Shown here in pieces: positions 44,797 through 56,100 of a stretch of 64,000 nucleotides of DNA (position 1 is its first letter; every line of letters begins with the position of its first letter). The translations under genes were made by a program, and so were the position numbers. The stretch covers positions 73,981,249 through 74,045,248 of the forward strand of contig OZ038423.1 of the NCBI GenBank assembly GCA_964036155.1, in the 5' to 3' direction. The notes beneath the pieces were generated by a model. That model saw nothing but the letters and a program-made list of their open reading frames with translations, had not been told where the DNA came from and made no database searches. This DNA is from Diploscapter coronatus. Taxonomy: Eukaryota > Nematoda > Chromadorea > Rhabditida > Rhabditidae.

Positions 44797-44910
44797 TCCC
44801 CTTTCGCAAGGGGATTCCAAAAATCAAAAAGCTCATGTTTGTCTTCCTGCACGGAAATCTTTAGTAAAAGGCGAAAGATTTTCTCGGATAATTGCAGAAA
44901 GACGAGAGTG
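44797..44910 (-). ncRNA. U5 spliceosomal RNA, second copy
   Basis: On the minus strand the same U5 as at 3149-3262: loop CTTTCGCCTTTTACTAAAG, Sm site TTGATTTTTGG and terminal hairpin CCCCTTGCGAAAGGGG are unchanged. The upstream block GGCTGCGATGTCCAAGCGAT is also kept. Confidence 0.93.
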
Positions 44911-45700
44911 AAGTGTCTACGTTTGGATGGATATTATTCCAGATCGCTTGGACATCGCAGCCTATATTTCTATGTCCTTTTATAGCATTAGACAGTGATT
45001 GAGCTAAAGAGGAGACATTGCAAGTGAGATGACATGGATTAAAAATAGAGAAACCTGCTAATCGGTAATTGCTCGAATATCTCTATTATCACGCTATCAC
45101 AATCAATAACGAGGAAAAACAGAGAAGTGAAAATGCTCTAGAACATCATGGAATTATTCAAAATCGTGCATAAAAGACGAGAAATGCATGAAATGTCTAA
45201 TCTTCGAAACGAATTCAAAACCTGCTAGGGAAATCGATACGGTGGCACAATGCCCCGTCCACTTTGTGTATTTACATGCGCTGTCTTTGCCCCGCGTTTA
45301 TTTCTTTCTTCGTTGATGAATCTGATAGAGCGGGTCAAAATTAGAAGACAAAGATGCGAATTTTGCGAGCTTCAGTCTCCTCAAACAGCCGGCTAATTCG
45401 CATACAGGAGTGACTGTTTCGGATGAAAAGTGGATTTCTTGGTTCCGAAAAGAATAAATCTTGAAGATAAGTTCCAGAGCATGAAATACTGAGACTTTCA
45501 CCGGGATCCAACTACATTTAATCGAATAGGACATGTCTCTTCAAAAACGTGCAGCTCTGCGCCAATATTCCCATTTAGTGAAACCACAAGACAAATTCGA
45601 AGTGATTCAATGCCGGTTGAAACGAGGGAATTTTTATCTTGCAGCTGATGGATGTGCTTCATCTTTCTGACTAGTGTCCAGCGTCAAAGACTACACCGTC

Positions 45701-45819
45701 GCTTACGACCACACCACGTTGAGCACACGCCATCCCGTCCGATCTGGCAAGTTAAGCAACGTCGGGCCTGGTTAGTACTTGGATCGGAGACGGCTTGGGA
45801 ATCCCAGGTGTTGTAAGCT
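45701..45819 (+). rRNA. 5S ribosomal RNA, second copy
   Basis: 119 bases from GCTTACGACCACACC to GGTGTTGTAAGCT, identical to the minus-strand copy at 2238-2356. CTTTTG follows as terminator. The upstream block GCGTCAAAGACTACACCGTC is shared with the other copy. Confidence 0.95.
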
Positions 45820-46172
45820 TTTGTTGAAATTTCAGACATCTTTTCTTTTTCGCTCGAAAACGACTTTTATGATTTAGCTAGAAAGCGCAAGTCCCGCTCG
45901 CTCTGTGAAGTCAAAGTCGAGGAAAGCAATTTCGCTAGAATTTTCAAATATTTCTCGAATTCTTGTCAAGTGATTTTTTCTTGATTTTTCTTTTTTCACT
46001 ATTAGATATAAGCCTAGGCTCGCAAAAAGGGGTTTTCGAATATCACCTTCAGAAATTCATATCTTTGGGTACACTGATCCCTTTTTTCATGTGGTTTTTT
46101 GCTATAAGCTTGATAGCCCATCAGATTTGGAGAAAAATACTTTCATAACTCTGCCTTCACATCGGGAATACC

Positions 46173-47388
46173 ACTTGCGCTCCCTACGTATAAGTCACTA
46201 ATCCTTTCGCATCTCAAAATAAGCACACATTCAAGTTAATAACTTGTTAAGAGGTCTTTGTGAAATGACTAATCAATCAATCAGAATAAGCAGCTTAGAG
46301 CAATCGATTTTTAGAAGTAATTATTTCAATATTTATTTGTGAACTTATTGCACAAACATAAAGCGAATTTGCGGCATTTTTGTCAAATAATAAACCATCG
46401 TACAGAATGCCGCTTCTATGTAATGTTTATTAATCAAAATTCTGTATGAATAAAATCAAAATGCTAACAATCATCATTAGTGTCATTAGGAAGCGACAAA
46501 TATCCATAAGTTTCCGTGTAAACAACCAAACATTTCCATTGAGTCTTGAAGTCTACGATATCCTGAAAATTATACTTCTAAAATACCATGTAAAATTGAT
46601 ATTTTGAAAAAAAAACCCTCACCTAGCCCTTCCAAAATATTTTCTATTCAGAAAACAGCTTCAAAACAACTTTACATTCAAAGCCTTATTTTGATACTAA
46701 CCTTCGGCGACCGCCAAGGCCTAGCCGAATTTCAATTTTAACTCAACTGAAAATGCTACTTGAATTATTACAAAGACATTGACTTAAATTTTGAACAGAA
46801 AGGTTCTCCCTTTCTGTGGGTTAGTATTAATAAGAGGGTTGCACTAACAACGAACAATTATCAACACAAATTTATTCACAAATAACGAGGACAACCGCTG
46901 GATTCGCGGTTTGTTCTTCAACACAAATCTAAAGGGGCGGGGAAAGCCATGAGGAAGGGATAGAGCCAGAGAAAGAGAAGATTGCCCCGGATAGTAAAAG
47001 AAAAATATTATAAAAAAAGGGTGCCATTTCGGCACAAATTTGAACTATTTGAATTGGGGTGTAATTTTGAATTTGATATGAATTTTCGAATCTAATACTT
47101 GAATTTGGATTTCAACTTGGATTTAGATTTGAACCTGAATTTGACTGAACATTTTGGAATATCAAATTGAATTTATATCCCATACAAAATTACATAATAA
47201 CAAATTTTTTGTAGAATTTGAAAAATAAATTTGAAGTTCCCCGAAAAAGTGAAAATTCCCATAGAACTTTCATACTTTTTAAAGCTAATGATAAATTTTA
47301 AAAATGAACAATTTTGATAAAAATCATAAGATACTCAATAATTATGAAAATTAGCATAGAATTCATAGAAACTTTCAAAAACATCAAG
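46173..47388. other. Intergenic, no gene recognised
   Basis: AT-rich. The region 47060-47160 has short GAATTTGGATTTCAACTTGG-like units. No exon or RNA signals were found. Confidence 0.5.
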
Positions 47389-47875
47389 CTAAAATAATTT
47401 TGATTTTCTTGGCGCAAAATTTTTCTTGATGAAAAACTCTGAAATTTTCTCCAATTTCCCGGCGTTGAAGAGGTGAGCAAGTCTGAAAAATTACTCCTCA
47501 AATAATAAGCAAATTGAATAATTTATATTCATTCTTCCCTATTTGATTGAAATACGGGGTAACTGGAAGGGAATAATTTTTATACCTGGCAGGTTCAATG
47601 TCGACGATTTTGGCCTCATCTTTCTTGTCGATTTCAGACTCGCCGATGATCCTGGACTCATTCTGAAGAATACAAAATATTTCGAAAATAGGCATTTTAT
47701 ACCATACCTTAAAATTGAACAATCGTTCATGCTTCGCGTCCTTGTTTTGTAAATGCTTGATCATTATCGCCTCCAATAAGGAGGCTTTCTCCTCGGAAAA
47801 GGGGAAGTCGTAGATCAAGACATGGTCCGCTTGATCTTCGGTGCAGCTGACCAGGAACGTTGAATTTCGAGACAC
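47389..47875 (-). pseudogene. Three-exon truncated copy of the 672-residue gene
   Basis: Exons 47875-47708, 47662-47586 and 47482-47389 match the last three exons of the gene at 17001-21493 in length, splice sites and most residues (DFPFSEEKASLLEAIMIKHL is shared exactly). Introns are also alike, so this is a DNA duplicate. The end differs slightly (RKSKLF instead of RKSKL). No earlier exons or start are present upstream. Confidence 0.75.
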
Positions 47876-49256
47876 CTGGAAAAATTAATAATATTATCCG
47901 TATCTTATAAAGAGGTCTTTTTTCTAATTATGAATAAATTCAAAAAATTTTCATTTGCATCTCAGATTCTAAACAATCTGTCGAAAACATAAACCTAACG
48001 ATTATATTGTCAAGGACTAGAAGCATGATTTAAAAAAGCGTACCTTCTTAAAATTTTTATGTTTCCGTTAGAATCCGAAGATTTAGACTCCGAAAATGTC
48101 CAATTTAGATGGACAGTAGTTGAGATACGGTATCTGAAATTAAAGTTTTTAAGTTGAAAAATCGATTTAAGAATAAAAATAGATGAAATGGCTTTGCTCT
48201 GAGAGATGTTTAGAAGAAATGGTTGTAAAATGGAAGAGTCAAAGAAAGAATGATCGTTCACAAGAAAGAAAAACGAAAACATTCAAATGGCAAAAGTGCA
48301 CTTTTTATCTGGAGAAAAAGGCCGGATCAGCGAAATAATGCAAGAGATGCAAAGCGAATACAAAAACAACGTGTTTTTGGTGCATATGCCAGTTTTGCGA
48401 TAAGATTTGCAAGTGGGCGAAAGAAATTGAAAAGGAAAAAAGGAAAGTTAAAATGTTTCTCAGATAAAGTCGTAGAAATTTCCAATTTAACAGACGAATA
48501 AGCTTAGGAATTCAGAAGTAAAATTGTAGAGCGAAAGCTTCGTCCCTCTACAAGTCCGCAGCATGTAACAAAAGGTAGTAGTTAAGGATCCCCAAGAATG
48601 GGAAGCAAGTACCCTTCAACCACCGTATTTCATCAAAAACTCCAACTAAGTCGACGATAACCCTTTCTGAAATGGTTCTTTGCCAAAAACCAGCGCATAA
48701 TTTTCCCTGCAAAAACCTGCAAGCAGTTTGTTCGCGAAAGTGTTCATTTGGGGTTCGGAAGATCCCGATTCTTTCGTACCGTATTTGGAGGGCGGTTTTT
48801 ATCCACCAAAGTTTTGGTGGATAACGATCTACACCCTCCTTCCTATTTCCCCCAGTTTTTTTCTTAATTTTGACCATACTTTTATTAAGCTTTCCACTTT
48901 GAAAATTGACTAAAGTCCGGCAAATTTTCTGGCCTAAAATTCGATCATTTCTGAGCGAAACCTAACGTGAAGTTTATGTTTTTTTGGAAGAAAGGCTTCC
49001 GAATTTTATTTTCAAGAACCGCCATTCACTTTTTTCCAAAATTCATCAATTACATTGTCTCTGAAAAATTCGCTCATTTGTTTCTTTCTTTCCCGCGAGT
49101 CTTTTGTTCCAAAACTAGATCAATTTTCCAGGAATCCCATCGATTCTTTCTCGAAATTCAAGTTCCTTCTCTCGATCGTTCAATCGAAATGGCGGGGTTT
49201 TCCTGATTTTCGTGAAAATATTGATTTTTGAAGAGCGAATTTCAGCAGGTTGGCGA
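47876..49256. other. Intergenic, no gene recognised
   Basis: The 109-residue frame at 48548-48877 on the minus strand has ordinary composition but no start context, splice signals or recognised motif; I do not call it. ACCAAAGTTTTGGTGGA near 48817 is a short palindrome. Confidence 0.45.
49239..49245 (+). promoter_or_regulatory. Candidate trans-splice acceptor
   Basis: ATTTCAG lies 11 bases before the ATG at 49257 with no paired donor, the usual position for SL addition. Confidence 0.5.
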
Positions 49257-52042
49257 ATGCAGCCGCAGCCGCTTATGAAACTGGACATTGCTCCCCCACT
49301 CGGACAGATGCGTCCGCAGCTCCGCTATCCACAGCCCCAGGAGGACACCTTCCATGAGGTTGGCTGGAAAGCAAACGAAAATATTCAGCAAACTGAGAAA
49401 CTAGTTGCTCGGGATCAGATTTCTAAAAAAAAAACTACCCGCGCTTGTGGGCCAAAATATTCAAATTATATAGTTGCGAGACCCCTCCATCCTCCGTCAT
49501 ATAGTGGTTTCCTTGGATTTGAGAATGAACGTTTTCAACTTTTATTCAGATCAGCATTTCCCGCCTTTTCTTATCCCCTCATCCGAAATTGAACCTTTCA
49601 AATTCGAAATGGGCATGATTTCGATGAAATTTGAACTTATTTTGTCTGAGTTCTTGCTCAGGGAATCATGCATTTCAGTTGTCTTTGATCATTCTTGCTC
49701 CAGAATAAACATCAATAAATTAGTGGACTTTCAGCACCTGGGCATTATCGTGGAGAAGACGGGCGAGGACAACGAAAACTCGAAGAAGCAGCGCGTCATG
49801 TACCTCTACTCGCCCACAATTAGAAATGCGTGTTAGTTTGACAAGCTTAAAAAAATTCCACTTTTCAACTTTTGGGATTTTCTAGAAGGAAAGATTTCAA
49901 ACGTTTTCCAGTGATCTTTAGCTCTGAACTATAAACTCGTGAAGTTTATCCTTATTCCAAACTTGATTAACTAATCTCTGACTTTTTACTATAAAAAAAA
50001 CGATCGGGAGCCTCTCGATACGTTTATGAATACAGACACTGGAAATCGAGAATTTACAAATCTTCTAAAAAATCAAATTTATTTAATTTTTTTTTTCCTA
50101 GAATATTTATAGAATTTTTTTATTTTTCAGCAGGCCGTATCGTGTGCTCGCAATACTGGCGCTTCTGCGACCTCGGCCAGTGGATCAAATTCACCGTCGA
50201 GAAGAATGAAAAGTTTTTCAGTGTGAGTTTTCCAGAAAGACTGGGGGAAAGGCAGCATTCCGTTTAGGCAGAGCCGATCGAGGCGCCCACGAGCACGATG
50301 CTCTGTCCTCAGAACCCCACTCTGCCAATGGTGAGTGAATATCGAGGAAGAAATAGACAAATTTCCGAAAAACTTTCAGTCTCTTGAAATGAGTTCCTTG
50401 AATATTGGCGAAAAAAGTTCTGAAACTCTCCAAACTAAGTCTCTAAACCTCTTGAAACTTCCTAGAAGCCTCATTTTCCTGTACGAAAAATGGAAAATTA
50501 CAAAAGTACACTTCTTGATTGGTAACTTATCTTCCCTTTAATGACCAAAGTCGAAATTTTTCCTAAATAGAATATTTAAAAAGCGAATTGTTTTGTTTGC
50601 AGGTGCTAGTCCACTTCACCTTGCTGCCGTCGTTCATCCGCGCCCTGGAGCACAACGGCAAGACGAAGCTCTATTCGCGCGAACTCGGCCTCATCTATGC
50701 CTACAACTACGTCAGCTGCAAAACTAATCAATTTCATGCAAACTTCTAGAAAAATCGTTTTTTTTTAGAAAAGATTAATTTTTCAGTAAAATACAAGTCT
50801 AGATTTTCAAAAAGATCTTTTTTTGAAAGAAAATTGAATTAAATTTCAGAAAAATAATAAGATTCTGGGAAAATATACATTTTGAGCAAATCGCGAGGGT
50901 CGGCATTCGCTATGGATTCGAGTACACGGCCTGGGTCAGGTACAGCTACACGCACGTCTGCTTCGAGCCCAATGTAAGGATAAGAAATTTCAATAAACGA
51001 TTTCCTATGTGCTATCAAACTTGCAAGAAAATACCTGCAACTGCAGTGGAGAAATTTTTGAAATCTTGCAATGCAGTGCCATTGCAGTTGTAATTTTCGG
51101 AAAAAGGTTAGGTCTGATGGCTATTTTTCAGAGAAAAAAGAAAGATTGTTTAAAAAGTTCTGGGATAGTGACTTGGACAAAAATGCAGGGTTTTTGCAGA
51201 ACATTCTCTTAAAAATCATCGGAAAGAAATTATGGCTTCTTGTAAAAGCCGTGCACTAGTAAAATAGGGATAAGGGTAGAGACTCGATAGGTTAGGCTAA
51301 CTTTTTCTGGAAATACTTTGCAAATGCTGCTCATCATTTCGAGACCGAACATAGTCTGCCCCTATCTCTTGTATACAGTCATAGATTTGACAAGTGCACA
51401 GCTTTACAAGAAACCAGGATTATTTCTAGGACGTGAACGCGAGCGGATGGCCGTACGAGCCGTACGTTTACTGGGAGCTAGTGGACACCGACCGCAGAGA
51501 CATTCGCGAGATGCCCATCGCCGAGGCTGACATACAGACATTCGTCAGTTTGAGGGGAATTTGAGAAAGAATAATATTTTTGAGCAATTTAAAAATTGTC
51601 GTGAGAAGAAATTCAAAATTTGAGGACGACTGAAAACCTTTCGAAGTATTTGCATTGAAAGAACCTTCGAAATTTGCGATTTTTGCAGAAAGATAATTTG
51701 GCGGAATAGACCTTCGGAAGACTTTTCTCGCTGAGAGAAGCAAATAAAATTCCGAAGATAATTTTAACTTTGAAGGTTTCTTTCAAAGAAAAACGACGAC
51801 TTTTGAAAATTCTCTGCTAAAAGAAACGTCGGATTTTGCAGGAGGCCCGGATTTACGAGATGGCGGTGCGCGAGCAGGAGAGAGAGGACGCGGAGCGTCA
51901 CGAGGAGCGCGTCAACATCCAGATCTTCAACCGCTACAGGGAGGGCTTCAACGGCAACGGGGGCGGACGCGGATCATTCGGGTCGTCGGTCAGTTTTGAA
52001 ACAAATCAAATCCAAGTATGCTCCTCCACCAAGATAGATTGA
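49257..52042 (+). CDS. Unrecognised 285-residue protein (eight exons)
   Basis: Exons 49257-49358, 49735-49831, 50131-50220, 50272-50330, 50603-50710, 50887-50973, 51430-51543 and 51842-52042 join in one frame with no leftover bases. The start MQPQPLMKLDIAPPLGQMRP follows a candidate trans-splice acceptor. Middle segments include VMYLYSPTIRNA, SQYWRFCDLGQWIKFTVEK, VHFTLLPSFIRALEHNGKTK and YGFEYTAWVRYSYTHVCFEP. Exon 8 is a charged helix (REQEREDAERHEERVNIQIF) with a Gly-rich tail. There is no signal peptide or clear membrane segment, so it is probably intracellular. Exon 4 must start after GGCAG (50272), and exon 6 after TTTTGAG, a weak acceptor. I do not recognise a family. Codons are GC-rich at third positions, unlike the surrounding DNA, which supports a real gene. 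Confidence 0.7.
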
Positions 52043-53133
52043 ATATCTTTCCATTTCGAGATAGTAATGATAAGAAATAGGAAGATTGATAAGTATTTGA
52101 GGAAAGATGATGTATCAGAATTTTGAGAGGTCAAAAATTTTGAACCCGAGAAATCGAAAGAAAATTGTGAGGTAGTCAAAATTTGAAATGACTCCGAAAA
52201 TTCAGAAAAGGATCAAATGACTGACTGGAGAACTCATACGACTCACCAAAAATCGATTTCTGTGCCGGAAGGCGACAATACTATTTCTCACTTTCTCTTC
52301 TGTTGTAACCATATTTCCTCCGGGTGACTTGTATTTTAATTTCCCCATCTCCGCCTTGCAACACTATTTTCTTCCTTCCTTTGTTTTAAATCACGCCTCA
52401 AAGTGGGGTTTACTAATTTTTTTTGTTAAAGGCAATATCTTTATTGAGAAGCGAGAGGTATTACTTATTTTGATTTGAAATAAAGGAATTTGTATTAAAT
52501 TTGGAAAATTCGAATATTGAAAGCTTGTAAACTTCTCTGAAATATCTTTATTTTTCGTCGTTTCTTTCCAAATATAGGGTTATTGGCTATTTTTGAGTGG
52601 GAATTCTAAAAATTCTTTCAAGTGTATTGAAATGACCCCCAAAACCGGCTAGAGTATTTTCGGCGCCCCGTAAATCGAGCGCAGCTTTTTCTCCCTTTCT
52701 GTGTAAACGTGGCACCCAGCGAAATCGCACTGGGCTAATCGCGATTTTGTCGGTCACTTTCCAGTTTATTCTGATAATTCTTCGTAATCCGTATGTTTCG
52801 TGGTTTTCGGGCCAATCAATTTCCGCTGCTATCAAAATCTAGAGATTTATCGATTCTTCTCGCATCTATTCTGTGTTTCCTCCTTGAATATAACTCCAAA
52901 ATTGCAATTGTTTTATCTTTGAAAGGCTTGGATTTGCTATCTTCCTGAAACATACGATTTCTTTCAAATTTTGTGATCTGTTTCCGACTGATTGAAATGA
53001 CCATGGGAAATAGCTCGAATTCATTTCAAGGGATTTCAGGATTTTGATCGTGGAAAATCGATATATCTATCGATCGAGTGGAATCGATAGCCCAGTTGGT
53101 TAGCGGCTCGACTCGGCACAACCGCGACGAACA
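52043..53133. other. Intergenic, upstream of GM130
   Basis: No gene recognised. Just before the next start codon (53085-53106) GATAGCCCAGTTGGTTAGCGGC resembles a tRNA A box, but no matching stems or B box follow. Confidence 0.5.
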
Positions 53134-56100
53134 ATGTCCGATCCGGACCGAGTCAAGGCCGAGAAAATCGCTCTCGCCAAGAAAAAGGTTCGAACTTTCA
53201 AAGTTATGATTTCTTACACAAAACTAGTTTACATTTTCAATGTTTTTCAAAGATTTTTTTCAGTTGAAGGAATTCGAAATGAAGCGACAGCGGGAATCGC
53301 CGGTTCCGTCTTCGGAACACACAGGCGGCAGGCAGTCGACCGTCAGCTTCAACTCCGAATCCGGTATGTTTTTTGAATTTCTTTTTCTGTGAAAGGAGCT
53401 ATTTGGAAATCACGAAATAAAAGACAAACAAAATAAGGTACACGAGGATTCGGTTTGAAATTTTCCTCGAAGTAGATGTTTTATTTTTAAAAATCTCGAA
53501 GTCGAAATTTATTCACAGATACGAGAGTAGAACAAAGCATCTTTTCAAATTATTTTTTTCATGTTTTAAGTCATAATATGTCGCGGTTTTCAAGTCGCAA
53601 GAAACTTTCTTTTCTGATTTCTTGAAAGTGAAAATTTGTGAACAAGATTTTTTAAACCTATCTAAATCATCGTTTTTAAAACAACTTTCTTCAAAATTAT
53701 GAACTTCGTTTCAGGCTACCAGCTAAACGGGAGTGATCAGCCCGTAGACGAGCAGCCCCATTCACACGAACACTCGACCTCCTCCAACAGGTCGAATTCC
53801 AATGGACCGGGCGGGCACGAACATGTTCAGCAACAGGCCTATTCCAATATGGTAAGATTTGACTAACTTTAGTTCTGTATACAAGAAACATAATGTTGTT
53901 TTTGGAGCCTTTCGTATAAGATAAAAATCTGTAACATATCTCAGCACTTTTCATCCATTTAGAAGATAATTTGGAAATAGCGCAATGTCGTAACTTGACG
54001 AAATAGTATGCAAGAATAGGAGAGAATTGGTTAAGGTTCTTCCATTTTTACGAACTATCTATCCAAGTTGCGGCGTTTCAGAGTTGCCATTTAGCAGGTC
54101 TTTAGATCTTTTCTAGGGCTTAACCAAATACCATTTTCAGCCGAGAATAGTTTTTTTATAAGTGAAGGATTTGAAACATAAATAACATCATAACATATCA
54201 TTTTGCCTCGTTTGGAAAGATTAAAAAATTATTTAGAGTTTAATTTAAGTGATCATGATTAATTGAAACGGGTTAAATATCGGGAAACTTGAAACATTCT
54301 GAAACAAGCATTTGAATCTTTCAACGTTTTCTTTCAGAATTACCACGACCCTGTGTACCAGCAGCAGTATCAGCAGCCTTACAACACTCAGGCAGCCGAT
54401 GGCCTCGCGCATTCTGCTCACGAACATGCACATGGTGGACATGGTCATTCTCACGAGCACGGACACGGGCATTCTCACGAACATCAGCCACAGCAGGGCC
54501 ACAGTCATCAGGACGAGCATGGTAAGCATTTTCTCCCTTGTTGATAGGTTTCATTTCGTAGCTATATAGATTCTTTACACATCTCCTTTCGCTGAAGTAT
54601 CGTCTTTCGTTTATTCGAAGAATTTATAAAATAGAGAAAATGGGTTTTTATAAGTTTCAAGAAATTATTTTTAAAGAGACTACCAAAATGCCCGTTGTGC
54701 GAGTGTGTATTTTCATTCGATAAAATATTTTGAGTTCCAGACGACCACTTCCATTCCGGAACAAACGGTGCTCCTCAACATCATCATGCTCACGCCGAAC
54801 CTGTTCAGGAATTCGCACCTGTTCCTGCGGTTCGATTGTTTTATATTCGAAAATATCGCAGATTCTCAACTTAACAAAATAGTTTATGGGATAAGAAAAA
54901 TTTTATGACGACCCCATTTTTTCACTCTCTTCAATCTGCGCACTTTCAACTTACCGTTTTTTACGAGATTTTAAACTACTCTTTGATTTTCAGCCGTTCC
55001 AAAGCCACATGGAGGAGTTGACGACGTTAAAGACGGAACGAGATGAGCTGGCTGCTGCGCACGAGCAAATGAAGGGACAAATGGAGCAGTTGGTTAGCAA
55101 TTTTTGTCATTTTTGCAAAAAGAGCTAACCAGTACTAGCAGAAATTGATTTTTATTATACAGATTTTGTGAAACTTTCAAAATTGGTTTATTTACGCACG
55201 TTGGTTAAGCAGTGTCTTTAATAATCGAGAAATAGGACGAATCTTTGAAACATACAGTAGTTTCTTCAGTTGTCTCACTACACTCAGCTCCACACGGCCT
55301 ACACCCAAATCAGTTCAAACGGGGTTCACTCCGACGTCGAAAAGCAGATTCTTCAACTGCAGTCGGTAAGTTTCAAAAATGTGACATCTGAACAATTGAT
55401 ACGATCCTGGCATTTGGCAGATGACAAATATTCAACTTTAAAAAAAGTTTGTTTGTTCAAGATATGTTTCAAATTTAGTTCAAATTTATAAAAATTCCCG
55501 CAATATTTAGTGGTAATCGGGCCTTCGGCAAACAAAGAATGATTTCAGGCAGTTGCTGTTCTCGTCGAAGAGAAGACTGCTCTTCAATCTGAGCTACGAT
55601 CGACGAAAGAGAATCTGGAGAAGGAGATCAGAGACAAGGTTGGATTGAGCTCTTTGATGTATTTTGAAATTTCGCCTTCATAATGTCCTACGGAATAACG
55701 AAAAGGGAGTCACTATTATTATAATTTTCTTGAAACCTACCAGAATAATTTTTCAGGGATGTCAGCAGAGCGAGTCGACAGTTTCGTCTGGCGAGGTTTC
55801 CAAATTGACTGCCAAAGTTGGAGAACTCTCGAGGATTTTGGACAAGCGAATGGAGGAATTGGACTGCGTGAGGAGAGAGGCCGCCCACATGCAGACGCAA
55901 CTCAGGACGCTCAACAACGAGAAGAGCGATGCGCAGGTAATTAGTTTGAAGAGGATTATTGTTTTTGATTTTTATTTAGAACATGGTACGCCAATAAACC
56001 AAATAAACGTGTAAAATGAGAGATAAAACATTTCAATAAAACTTATTTTAACATTCAAAAAGCGAAGATTGAATAAATCCATTATTTTCATAATACTTTC

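Larger units (their letters stand above)
43838..46172. repeat. Right arm of the large inverted repeat
   Basis: It is the reverse copy of 1857-4165, with the same gene order inward: 5S, U5, SL-type RNA. A hydrophobic frame at the outer end (MSSDFFLIFLFSLLDISLGS) is shared by both arms but disrupted differently, so it is not a conserved gene. Confidence 0.85.

Noticed and set aside
48548..48877. 109-residue minus-strand frame
   Set aside because: No start context, acceptor or recognised motif.
53085..53106. tRNA A-box-like sequence before the GM130 start
   Set aside because: No matching stems, anticodon arm or B box, so not a tRNA gene.
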